DNA of 29,751 nt from Dimorphilus gyrociliatus. Its lineage: Eukaryota; Annelida; Polychaeta; Dinophilidae. The notes below the pieces were generated by a model. It had not been told where the DNA came from and made no database searches. It worked only from the letters and a program-made list of their open reading frames with translations. The position numbers and the translations under genes are program-made. Each line of letters opens with the position of its first letter. Positions within the stretch are counted from its first letter, which is position 1. Positions 1 to 9,361 of this stretch are shown here, piece by piece. The stretch lies in the NCBI GenBank assembly GCA_904063045.1, contig CAJFCJ010000139.1, positions 1-29,751 of the forward strand, in the 5' to 3' direction.

Positions 1-78
1 GGAGGAGTGTGAATGACACAATCTCAACAGGAGGCAGATTGGTGGGAGACATCCCTCTAACGCTGACAGAGAGGGAGA

Positions 79-240
79 TACTATGTAATAGAGGACATAA
101 AGGCTATGTTCCACCAAGTGAACCTGAAAGACTCACATAGACAATACTTTGGCCTATTGTATTAGCCCCCAGGCAAGTTGAAATCAAGAGGGAACATAGC
201 CGAATATGTGATGACAAGGCATGTGTTCAGAGAAAAAGAT
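79..240 (+). mobile_element. BEL/Pao retrotransposon reverse-transcriptase fragment (degraded)
   Basis: Reading in the frame of position 79, the translation gives VIEDIKAMFHQV, then QYFGLLY, an in-frame TAG, and NIAEYVMTRHVF. This is the order of the BEL/Pao reverse-transcriptase block: a catalytic-Asp strand followed by AMFHQV, an FLW-type motif, and an EY.M..H.F motif. Only this core is legible. The upstream 78 bases carry further stops but still resemble the preceding conserved stretch. The reading breaks into unrelated repeat sequence at about 243. It is clearly dead. Family assignment is from motif recognition; the point where the element meets the repeat at 244-292 is seen directly. Confidence 0.75.
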
Positions 241-243
241 AGC

Positions 244-292
244 CTGTTTAGAAGAAGCAGAAATTCCTACAATTACAATAAAACAAAGTACA
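244..292 (+). repeat. End piece of a dispersed repeat, also at 20011-20060
   Basis: This roughly 49-bp stretch matches 20011-20060 in the same orientation with only a few mismatches. Both copies share GCAGAA, AATTACAATA and end in ACAAAGTACA. At 20 kb it closes the LTR-family-2 copy. Here it directly follows the BEL/Pao RT fragment, so it is probably the end of an LTR joined to coding sequence by an internal deletion. Nothing recognisable lies between 293 and the caspase gene start at 527. Confidence 0.5.
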
Positions 293-526
293 GCATCCCT
301 TTTTTTATTGCTGTGCAATGTATATGCACTGCCCTACACGAAACTAAGTCAATACCACTTATCTCTATCAGTGCTATCTGCATAGTACAATACTGGTTCA
401 ATACTACTTCTCTATTGTAGAATATAGCTGACGAATGTATGTGTACAAAAAGTATAGAAAAATTTTTTCAGAGTTCTGAATGCTTACTCAGCATAAATAA
501 ATAACTGAAATTAATCATTTTTGTAA

Positions 527-3500
527 ATGGAACAACTCTTAGAGTCTCTCAAAGAAGAAGTATTCGAAAATCAAACTCTTGAAAACCTTTTTTTAGAAAA
601 TGGTGTCAAAAGAGAGAATATTTTCATTGAAGACCTTACTTCGCTGTGTAAAATTTTGGACAAATCTGATGAAATCCGTCATACTAAACCTTTATTAGTG
701 AGAATTTGTGATTGTTTCTCTAAAACTATAAAAACAGAGACACTTAATGAGACACTTAATGATGTAGATCATTGCGCCTTTCAACATCATTCGTACTTTA
801 CCAACGACCTTCAGATTGATCATAATCTAACAAATAATACTCTAATGTTAATGACTGGTGATACTATGGAACCTATCTCATATTTGGAATTTGAAGATAA
901 TACCTACAATAATTCTTCAGATTTGATCTTCAAGATAAATCTTCTTTCAACTGAAGTTAGTATGAATAAAAAAGATTTTTTTATTGAAGAACTAAAAAAT
1001 CAATTAAAAGTTCAATGGATCACTAATGAATTTCTTAGTTGGATTTTTGACTATTTTAGAAAGAATGAAAGAAAAGTAATTTTCATTCTTGAAAATTTTG
1101 ATGAGTTGGAAGATATGGAAAATAAAAATTTTATAGAGACTTTTCTAAGAGATAATCCACAAGGTTATTATTTCATTATTTGGTCAAGTAGGAGTTTACA
1201 GGAGAATGAAAAAAAATTAAAGAAAAGAACTAACTCAATGACTCCAATTTTCAAAGTTACTGTGAGTATTATCAAGATATAGACCTATATTAATTATCTT
1301 GTTCTCTATCTCAATATTTTTTTTTAATATTTACCAGAAGAAGGATAATTTCATTGATAAGAAAAAAAATGTTCCAAAAGATGAAGAAGATTTTTCCCTC
1401 CAAAAATATTTTTTATGTAGATGGTGCATGTATTTGAAACAATTATACAATCATCAAATATTTGTATCATGTAAAACACATATGTGTCAAAGTCATGATC
1501 TTTTCAGAGATCCTGATTTACTGGTGTTAGTGAATATGATGGGAAATATGAAGGAAAATTTAGCAATGGATCGTAAAGATTTAGACTCTTATTTAGATGG
1601 AAATTATCAAAACATATATTTCTTGCTCAATCACACAGATATCAATAAAACCTGGATGGATATATTTTCATCAGTAAAAAGAACTTCAATAAACTTATGG
1701 ACTATTGGTGATAAAGGATCAAAATATTTAGGTGACTCACCTTTCACTTCTCTGGAACCGATTGATAAACCACTGAGGGTAAGATTAATTAGTTTTATCC
1801 AACCAATAGAACTTTTACATTTTAAATTGTGTTTCAAAATAGTTGGCACCATTACAAAAATTAAATAGCGAGTTCAAGGCAACTCTCTTCAAATGTGTCT
1901 ATGAAAAGAGCCAAAAAACTAAAAATTGGCCTCAATCTTTATTTAAAATTTTGGGAAATTTAAAAGAAGATGAGAAGAATACTGAAGTTGAACGTCTCTT
2001 AAATGAATTATGTGAATATTTCATTCAAGAAACAAAAGTAAAATCAAAAAAACTCATTGAACAAGTATTTTGTGAAAATATTAATGAGATTGAACAGAAT
2101 TTAGGGATTTCCCAGACAGAAGACAACAATTTTCAAAATTTTTATCAAAACTTAAATATTGAATTCAAATTTTCAAATATAAATTTTGAAGGTGCTGGTC
2201 ATTCTTGGAATAGAACCACTTTTGGTTATTTCAATAGAGAGAAAAATTTTGAAATAAATATCATAGGAAAAGTAGGAATGGGAAAAACTTTTCATAGTTT
2301 ACACCTTTTAAATGAGTGGTTAGAAGATTCCAAATTTTGCTTTGGTTCACAAGTTGTTTTTAGGATAGACTTGGAGAGAATAAAGTCTGGAATGAATGAA
2401 TGTAGCAAAACAATAAGAAATCAAATATTCAGCAATCATGAATGGCTTTGTGAACAATGTATTGAATGGTTTCTCCATTATTTTCAGGAGAAAAAAAAGA
2501 GGATTGTCTATATTTTAGACGAATGCAATAAATCAACAAATTCTGAAAATTACTTTCATCGAGTTAAAGAGGGAGAAATTTCATGTAAATTTCCTCGCAT
2601 TATATTTCAAAGAAATTGGCCTAATGACAAAGCCTATTGTCTAGAAATTCAAGGATACCCACCAGTTCAACACATAGGAGAGGAATCAGATCTATGCCAA
2701 GGATCTTGTGTAAAGGAGTGGTTACCATATTGTCATATTCCTCTAGTATCGCATTATGTAAAATATCACAAAATGATTTCTTGTAAAGATATTCATAAAA
2801 AGTTATTGGAGTATTTGAAGAAGGATGACATCAATAAAGAAGAATTTTCTCATTTAGTTTTCTTAACTGAATTACCAGTTACTCTTAATTTTTTAAAGCA
2901 TAGTTTGTACAATATTTCATTTTCTTTTAAAAATTTTGCTTAAATTTCAGAAAATGAAAAATTTTTACCATTTGAGGGAAAAACACGCGAATTTACAAAC
3001 AATTTAAATTTTCAATTACAAATAGGAAAGGTTAGATTTATAATTTTTGTTTGTTTTCTTATTATTTGCATAAATAGTAAATATAATAAAATCATTTCAG
3101 CTAATTTATGACATCAGGGCTAAGACTGTTCATGTTGTGATACTAAATATTGAAAAAGGCAGGGAAGGGAGTGATATCGATGTTCGAAATTTAAAATTAA
3201 TGTTTAAAGTTCTTCAAGAGACTTCAGGTAAAAAAAATTTTATCTATACAAAGTTTTTCAAGTAATGTAACTAATTTAACAGATTCAAAAACAAAATATG
3301 AATTTCATATTTGGAAAGATATAAATTATAAGAAGTATAAAAAGAAAATTTCTAATTTAAAGAAAAAGAAAATTAATGATGATTGTGGAGGATTATTGTT
3401 TTTCATCTTGTCACATGGGGATCAAAGTGGCTTTGATTTGATAGAAGATTCTGATGAAGCATTGTCAAATAAAATTAAATATTCTAATTTGGTCAAAGAA

Positions 3501-4077
3501 TTTGATTATGTTCATTGTCCATATCTACGACATAAGCCGAAATTGTTCTTTTTTAACTGCTGCTTAGGAGGTAAATAGTCAAATCTTTAATAAAAAAAAT
3601 AGCCATTTTTTGACAATTATTTTATTTTTCTCTAACAATTTCAGAAGAGAAAGTGATTAAAAGTACAATCATTGAAAAGGAAACTCAGAGCCCTGATGGA
3701 GGTTCATCAAATGAAGAGGACGCTATACCAGTTAATACAGAAACTTTATTCTGTCCTGAAGATATACTATGTGGTATCGACATGTTGCAAGTTTATTCAA
3801 CTCTACCAGGTTTCTTTTCATTCTCTTCGTTAAGACTTGAAAAAATAAATGATTGTTAATCTCAGGTTTTAGAAGTGGACGCAATAAATCAATAGGATCA
3901 CCATTCATTAGAGCATTCATCTCTGTAATGGCAGAAATGGCTCATAAAGAAACATTAAATACAATTCTGGAACATGTATTTTACATTATGGAAAACTTCT
4001 CCTATCAATTGAATGAAGAAAATCGTGTACAATTTCCATCATATAATGGAAATTTTAAAAGATTTTATTTTTTTTAA
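527..4077 (+). CDS. NACHT-NACHT-caspase fusion protein, 8 exons, about 1035 aa
   Basis: Exons by hand: 527-1261, 1338-1778, 1843-2902, 2951-3030, 3101-3227, 3283-3570, 3645-3809, 3866-4077. All introns are GT-AG, 48-76 bp, and all phases agree (3108 nt). The N-terminal half holds two paralogous modules. Module 1 has a Walker-B-like VIFILENFDEL (residues 184-194) but no P-loop. Module 2 has an intact P-loop GKVGMGKT (534-541) and Walker B IVYILDE with D618/E619, as in NACHT/STAND NTPases. The last 265 residues are a caspase: GREGSDID (S1-pocket Arg), FFILSHG with His859, FFFNCC with Cys908, an acidic linker, then p10 motifs YSTLPGF, SGRN, GSPFI and a terminal KRFYFF. The QACRG pentapeptide is NCCLG, so Gln and Arg are replaced. 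By analogy with apoptosome and inflammasome STAND proteins, nucleotide-driven oligomerisation could activate the linked caspase; that is inference. No CARD or death domain is obvious. The start is the first ATG of the open frame, and an upstream exon is possible. Confidence 0.85.
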
Positions 4078-4081
4078 TAAA
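4076..4081 (+). promoter_or_regulatory. Polyadenylation signal AATAAA of the caspase gene
   Basis: AATAAA overlaps the TAA stop codon of the NACHT-caspase gene, which would give a very short 3' UTR. The next coding sequence starts within about 130 bases, consistent with compact gene spacing. Confidence 0.5.
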
Positions 4082-4200
4082 ACATTCAACTTTGAAGGAT
4101 GAAAATTTGACAAAATAAAATTTTAAAATATTCAATTTGTCAATTTCTTTTAGAATTTTCATCAAAGTCAATCAGTAATGCATGTGGAAGGCACATTATT

Positions 4201-4518
4201 TTGTCATTCCACTTTGTTCTTCTTGATATCATTTTTCAGACATTGAACACAATAACTATTTTGTTTTCAATTGATCCAGTCCTACACCATACTTACCACA
4301 TAAAAAACGAAGATATAAGATATGGGGAATGTGACCAAACACAGTATCTTTTTAAAATAAAAAAAAACCCTTTGGATGCTGAAAGGAATCAAAATATAAT
4401 ATCTTCTGGGAAGAAAGCTTTTATCTATTATACAAAGTATAGTTGTAAATTTCAAACAGCTGCGGCTTATATTACCTGTGTTGATGAGCAAAATGCTAAT
4501 TGTCCTGGTGGAAAATAA
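4201..4518 (+). other. Open frame upstream of the C1q domain, cysteine-containing; exon or broken 5' half
   Basis: This stretch is open for 105 codons without an ATG. It is in the same frame as the C1q ORF at 4543 but separated from it by two in-frame stops (TAA at 4516, TGA at 4537). It has spaced cysteines (YGEC, KYSC, YITC, ANCPGG). If the frame is shifted by one base just before the first stop, the reading continues through NNGAAVECSDDN and then needs a second shift to rejoin the C1q frame. This is either an exon of the C1q gene with an intron not resolved here, or a decayed 5' half. A polypyrimidine AG acceptor lies at 4153 (TTTCTTTTAG). The domain is not recognised. Confidence 0.35.
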
Positions 4519-4542
4519 TCACTCATACAACAAAAATGAATA

Positions 4543-4935
4543 ATGGTGCAGCAGTTGAATGCTCAGATGACAACTAATTTAATTGTTGCAAATAAAATAA
4601 GAATATGTTATGCTAAGATTGTTATTGATTCAACATTGTCATGGAATTCAAATAAAGATATTTATAGAGCACACCTTTCAGGAATATATTATGTTGATAT
4701 ATCTGTAGCTGTATATATGAAGCAGCAGGCATCTGTTAGTGTGATTGTTAATAGTTTAGAGCCATTCTCTATGAAAAGATTTACTGCTGCCAATCATAAA
4801 TCTCATGATACAATGAGTAGGGGAGGTATAGTTAGGCTATCCCATGGCGATGTACTCTCAGTTGAAACAGCTAATAGCCCTTATAGTGGTGATTGGAAAT
4901 TAACATCTTTGGCAATATTTTTTGTTTCATACTAG
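4543..4935 (+). CDS. C1q-like domain protein (130 aa, 5' end uncertain)
   Basis: The ORF fits a globular C1q/TNF-like jelly roll: CYAKIVIDSTLSWN, then GIYYVDISVAVYM (matching the family's GxYxFxxxV strand), GGIVRLSHGDVLSVE (matching the L..GD.V strand) and a C-terminal TSLAIFFVSY strand. C1q-domain proteins are usually secreted recognition or agglutinin molecules. No signal peptide precedes the ATG in this reading, so the true 5' end is probably upstream, where the frame is broken by stops (see 4201-4518). It lies about 460 bases downstream of the NACHT-caspase gene on the same strand. An AATAAA occurs at 5141. It may be a functional single-domain gene, or the intact 3' exon of a decaying one. 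Confidence 0.6.
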   Translation: MVQQLNAQMTTNLIVANKIRICYAKIVIDSTLSWNSNKDIYRAHLSGIYYVDISVAVYMKQQASVSVIVNSLEPFSMKRFTAANHKSHDTMSRGGIVRLSHGDVLSVETANSPYSGDWKLTSLAIFFVSY

Positions 4936-5227
4936 AATTTTAGAGTATCAGGTTTTTTTGTCTTGATGAAGAGTTTGATGAGTGAGAAACAACAAAAGTT
5001 TCATTTTCCACTAAATCCTCTCTTCTTCTCATTTTTCAAAATTATTCCAGTTGATTATTTTTTCAGTGAATTCATAGGCATTTGATTATTTCTAGAAATA
5101 GAAAGTAGATGTCTAAATTTTAATTCAAAATACCAAAAATAATAAACTTTATTGGAATATACCTTTCTTACATGAACAAACATTTGGCAGAACTACCTGA
5201 CTGATTCCTACAAGAGGCTTGGGGAAA
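4936..5227. other. Intergenic; C1q 3' flank
   Basis: AT-rich sequence with a candidate AATAAA at 5141 followed by CTTTATT. No coding frame or further repeat was recognised. Confidence 0.4.
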
Positions 5228-5388
5228 GATAATCCAAACCATAAAGGTTGATGAGCCTTCAAGCTGACTAATCAAACCAGCATTTGGCCAATGTTGTAGC
5301 ATTTTCTTGCATGGGTTTTAAGAGGTACATGTATAAGTTGCATAAAATAATAAAGTTCAACCATGTAAAATATAACCAAAGTTGTACA
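5228..5388 (-). repeat. Truncated copy of LTR family 1
   Basis: The segment from GATGAGCCTTCAAGCTGACT to GTTGTACA matches the right-hand part of the full-length LTR at 27859-28495 at high identity, in the same orientation. It ends at the same terminal GTACA. Similarity fades to the left of about 5228, so most of the LTR is missing. It lies where the C-terminal part of the MULE transposase should continue, so it probably truncated that pseudogene. Confidence 0.75.
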
Positions 5389-5489
5389 ATATGTAAAGCA
5401 GAAGCCATGACCTAAACTTAAATTCAGAGAATGATATGAAAATTGAGAAAAACCACTTCCTGAATATTCAGTATCACATTTGCACTCAT

Positions 5490-6765
5490 TTTCGGGAAAT
5501 ACAATGACATCCTCCCACACTGTTATTAGTCCTTATGGATAATCCATATATAGACCAATTCTCTGGTTTCCATATCGAGTTCATAATCCAAGTTGCTTCA
5601 AAATATTCCAACAAATCTGCAAATTTGTCTTTTTCTGTAAGTTGAGATTTCAATCTGTAAAATGTTGGAGCAATGATATGAGCAGGCAGAAAAGGTAAAG
5701 CCATAAGCTTTCTCATGTCTCTCCAATCCTCTCCTTTCTCCATATACTTTCCACAGTATCCAAGAGACTTGAAGGATAATTAATTGTAAAGGCAAACCTT
5801 AAAGGTTAAATTAAAAATGAATGTTTTAGAGGTAGCTTTCTATATATTGCTTGAGTAAAATGGAATACTCATCCATGAATTTGTGATTCTGAATAAATTT
5901 TGGCTACAGATCTTCACAGACGCATCTCAAAGTCAATTGTTATCTTCTCAGGCTGTGACATGCCAGTCAGGTTTCTGATACTCTGAAGAATAAAACAGTG
6001 AGCTGAAAGTAGTTACAGAATGAATTTCTCAAAATAATACTTTAAAGCCTCTTTTATAACTTTTTCTTTTCTTTAATGTCACAAAAATAAATGCGAATTG
6101 AACATGTTTCATTTTACCATCTTTTTTGACATAGTTGTGTATAGATAAGAGCTGATAAAAAGGATCCTTTACAATTTTAAATGTCTCATCAATGAACCAG
6201 TGTTTTGACTGACCAAGCAAATTAAGTTGATGGCTGCTACCAAAAATAAGAATTCTCTCTTTATTTTCACAGATGTCATCTTTCAAAAAATCACCTGGGA
6301 TGAAATCTGTATCTAAATAAAAGTCTACTTCTTTTGGTTCACTTGGCCTTAGTTTTTGCCTTGTAAAATTAGCCACTCTTTTCAAATAATCAACATTTGG
6401 CAAAGAACCTGTTTTGTTTTTTGTGTTTTAAGAGAATTGTTTCTGCTAGTCTTTTCCCACTGGAACTTGTGTTAATATATAAATATCTTTCAAATCTTTT
6501 CTGATTCCGATGTCACTGGTTAGGTGGTTATTTTTACCATGAATATGTTCTAAACTTCCCTGGATGAATGTTTTCCTTGCTGGTGAATTCTTGCATGGCA
6601 TCTTTGTTTTTTGGTCCTCTTACTGCACACCCAAATGATACTTTTTGAAGTTTTAGCTAATAGAGTGAATGAAAATCCATCATTGATTAGAATATTCAGT
6701 TTCTTCATTTCTAAAATGGCTGTCATTTTATTTTTCAACATTGTTTTTATTTTTGTAGGTTCCAT
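5490..6765 (-). pseudogene. FLYWCH zinc finger + MULE transposase-domain pseudogene
   Basis: Read on the minus strand, 6765-6550 gives a FLYWCH-type segment: GFSFTLLAKTSKS, WVCSKRTKKQRCHARIH. 6403-6029 gives the start of a MULE transposase-like domain: ERILIFGSSHQLNLL, HWFIDETFK (first catalytic Asp), FYQLLSIH. 5980-5850 gives ITIDFE (second Asp), then IHG, a stop, and VFHFTQAIYRK. 5743-5490 gives MRKLMALPFLPAHI and LSIRTNNSVGGCH, the usual C-terminal block. At least two in-frame stops and several frameshifts separate the pieces, so it cannot be translated. Such FLYWCH-MULE proteins occur as Mutator-like element transposases and as multicopy host genes in invertebrates. The 3' part is cut by the LTR copy ending at 5388. 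Confidence 0.85.
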
Positions 6766-6811
6766 TACTATAATTCAAAAAAAATAAAATAAAAAAAACT
6801 TATGTTTTTAT

Positions 6812-6896
6812 GGGTACAATTTCACTCAGGTATGGTTTCACCCAGTATGGGTACAGTTTCACTTGGGTATGGTTTCAACCGGGTACAGTTTCACCC
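6812..6896. repeat. Tandem repeat of a 16-bp GGGTA-GTTTCACCC motif
   Basis: Five imperfect copies of a unit close to GGGTACAGTTTCACCC follow each other, with spacings of 16-20 bases. Several units are bounded by GGGT and ACCC, so each is a weak inverted repeat. The related motif TATGGTTTCACC and its reverse complement recur at 18617-18656. Confidence 0.75.
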
Positions 6897-6899
6897 GAT

Positions 6900-7189
6900 A
6901 CCGAGTTCATGACCTAAGCTTTTAATAATTATCCTACAAATTATTCAAATAGAATCAAAAATGATTATTTATGTCTATAAGTTTTATTTCAACTCTCTGG
7001 TCATCATAACCTTGGTTACAATTTACTTGAACATGAAACTTAACGATTCATTTTAAAAAAAAAAAGAAAAGTAATGTCGAATATTATCAGTTGGAAAGAG
7101 GAGAGTAACAATAAAGTGCTTGAAACAGTTTCCAGGGCTGTGGGCGTTTTCAACAACTACCCAGGGAACAATGCTATTGTTATATTGAT
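6900..7189. other. Non-coding AT-rich spacer
   Basis: No coding frame was recognised. It contains a short stretch at 7138-7152 whose reverse complement is GAAAACGCCCACA, the core of the 21-bp minisatellite at 28.7 kb. Confidence 0.35.
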
Positions 7190-7455
7190 GATTTTGGAAT
7201 AGAGATTAATCAACAAAAACCAGTATTTAGCTTTAAGAATATGTATTGAGTAAATGAGTTTCTAGTTCTAAACAAGTAAGTTTAAACAACCAGTTAACTG
7301 TTAAAGAACTGAACTGACAAGCAGAGGAAATGCATTTTCTTTTATACATTCAACAAAGCTTAGGTTCAATTTGTCAAAGGATTACAAAGTTGAAATCTGA
7401 CAGTCTTATAATTCTCATGTAATAAAAATATGAAAGACTTGTTATATCACACATA
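7190..7455 (-). repeat. LTR-family-2 copy (minus orientation)
   Basis: The reverse complement aligns with 19700-19885. Shared blocks are TTTCAACTTTGTAATCCTTTGAC, a TATA-like GTATAAAAGAAAATGCATTTCC, TCAGTTCAGTTCTTTAAC, then GTTTAGAACTAGAAACTCAT with TACTCAATACATATTCTT, and TTTGTTGATTA. A TATA box followed about 90 bases later by a strongly conserved block is what an LTR would show. It lies just upstream of the truncated exon at 7534. Confidence 0.6.
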
Positions 7456-7533
7456 CAAAATATAATCCTAAGATTAGAGCCACATGCCAAACATGCACCA
7501 CTGCAAATATCTATCTTATCTTAGTATTTTTAG

Positions 7534-8091
7534 ATAGTGGATCACCAATATGCATTTGTAGTGGATTATTCAGGTCTGATGACTAAGTCTATATGTTATG
7601 ATGTCACTGGCTCAAGTGGAGAATATTTATACATTGCTAGCTTTAGTTTAAGTGGAATACAAGTTTTTGGACAGCTTAGTGATAATTATTACATGCATAA
7701 GATTATTATAAAATTTGATTCTGGAAGAATAACTGCTTTAACTAATTATATCATTCTTGACAATGCACAACAAATAAACTGGAATCGTCATATGCAAACA
7801 ATCACTTTTAAATCAAAAAAATTTGAATATTTGATCACTGGAAATCATATCTTTAGAGAATCTGTAGAACATCCAGAAAAAATAATTCAAATACAGAAAT
7901 CTATCCATTCTTTATCAGAAATTCACTTGGATACAAGTTTTAAACTATCACCAAGAGATTATGAGAAAATGGATGGACTTATTGGTGATATTGGGAAAAA
8001 GACATCTAAATGCTGTAGTCCAAGGAGTGTTTTGTTTATGGGCCTCTCTATCCAGGGGTGTTTTGTCCAGGTGCCTGAAAATTCTTATTAA
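7534..8091 (+). pseudogene. Truncated discoidin/fucolectin-like gene fragment
   Basis: The frame opens right after a splice-acceptor-like TATTTTTAG (AG at 7532-7533) and runs to a TAA at 8091 without a convincing start codon. The first 50 residues contain SICYDVTGSSGEYLYIA and LSGIQVFGQL. This matches the end of a fucolectin-type (F5/8C-like) domain: a Cys, then GxYxxI, then a final V(Y/F)G strand, as in the larger gene at 23.7-27.5 kb. The following 130 residues are not recognised. No upstream exons of a + strand gene are seen, and an LTR copy ends about 80 bases upstream. It is probably a fragment cut off by that insertion. Confidence 0.5.
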
Positions 8092-8657
8092 TATTTTTGT
8101 AATATCTTTATTGTCTCTATCTGATAGATGAATAATTGATTAAAATAGAAAAAGGGACAAATGCAATACAAGTAAAACAACAATCCCACAATAGTGAAAA
8201 AAAGTAATAAAAAAATATTTTTTGAATTATAAATTTATCTATAGCAGAAAATATCAATTTTATTCAATACTTCCAATGTTTTTAAATGCCAATATATCAT
8301 TATAAACAAATTTGTCAATGATAAAAATTCTGATAGTATTGTTAAAGTTGAATAATCTTTTTCAAAAATGCAATACAATAAAGATATTAAACACCATACC
8401 AGAATAGGGTTTACAAAAAGTACTGTTTCATTTTTTATTAACTGAAATACTGTTTATAGAAATGGCAAAAGGTTAGTGTATATTTTTAGAATGCAAATGT
8501 ATCAATTCTCTCTTTTCTTATTAATGAAAAGTCAAAAATATATAACAAGTTTGAATATTATGTTATTATATATATCGTGTTGTTTAAATTATGATTGATG
8601 ATTGAAAGCCTATGCAAAAAATATTGCAAGTTGTTTAAATAATTGAATTTCTCATAC
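8092..8657. other. Non-coding AT-rich spacer
   Basis: No recognisable feature. A minus-strand frame from about 8440 to 8226 is open after an AG and could be a last exon of the PAN gene, but its composition is low-complexity and nothing in it is recognisable. Confidence 0.3.
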
Positions 8658-9361
8658 CTTTAATGTAGAATAGATTATTTGAGTAATCAGTATAGCCTGA
8701 GTATGTAGATTTCAAAATACATTGATTAGTATTTACAGAATAATCAATAACCCTGAAAAAAAAATAGTTTACTGTGGTAAATATTAAATAATAAAATTTT
8801 CCATTGCATCTACATCTATACTAACCTACAATCATTGTATTTTGTACAAACTTTCAAGCAAGTTTGAATATCAACAACATTATTACTAGAGAATTCAGGT
8901 ACACTAAGTGCAACACCTCCACTAGATTGTTTCTTTTCCAAAATGATCCATTGAAATTGACTATTATTTGAATTAAACATAGCTCCTTTCATATACAAAT
9001 GACTTATTTGACTGTCAACTAAATTCGAAAATTGAGATAAAGGATGACATTCTCCATGTAAGTGATTGTAGATGAATCCTCTAGAGAAAAAAAAACAAAA
9101 AAATATAAAAAAATTTCTTTTTAAAGATACAACTAAAAAGATATTTTTATAATCATCTTACTTGCAATTATCATATTCATTACAAACATTCATGCATTCT
9201 TCAACTGTTAGTAGTTTTGTGTTTGCATTCCAGCTTGGAACAGAATATCTTTTATATGTTCCAACATCTTTATTTAAAAGTTTTTGATAACCATTAAAAT
9301 CCTCAGATATACAATAATTTAAAACTTCAATACAATATAAAACCATTAATAAGAATTTCAT
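8658..9361 (-). CDS. Secreted two-PAN/apple-domain protein (3 exons seen, 3' end not found)
   Basis: Minus-strand exons are 9361-9162, 9080-8826 and 8752-8658, joined at GT-AG sites with consistent phases (2, 2, then 1). The protein starts MKFLLMVLYCIEVLNYCIS, a clear signal peptide. Two PAN/apple modules follow: one with ECMNVCNEYDNC then GFIYNHLHGECHPLS, the other with TCLKVCTKYNDC then VIDYSVNTNQCILKS. Each shows the typical C..xC....C / F.Y.....C.L pattern, and each is split by an intron right after the CxxC....C segment. PAN domains bind proteins or carbohydrates outside the cell. The last seen exon ends in phase 1 at a donor (GTATGAG). No good terminal exon was found downstream, so the gene is either longer than modelled or broken. 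It faces away from the similar fragment at 7534. Confidence 0.75.

Noticed and set aside
178-420. 80-codon ORF at the left edge as a gene
   Set aside because: Its first part is the BEL/Pao RT fragment and its middle is a dispersed repeat; it has no start codon.
5272-5520. 82-codon minus-strand ORF
   Set aside because: Straddles the LTR-family-1 copy and the broken end of the MULE pseudogene; not a separate gene.
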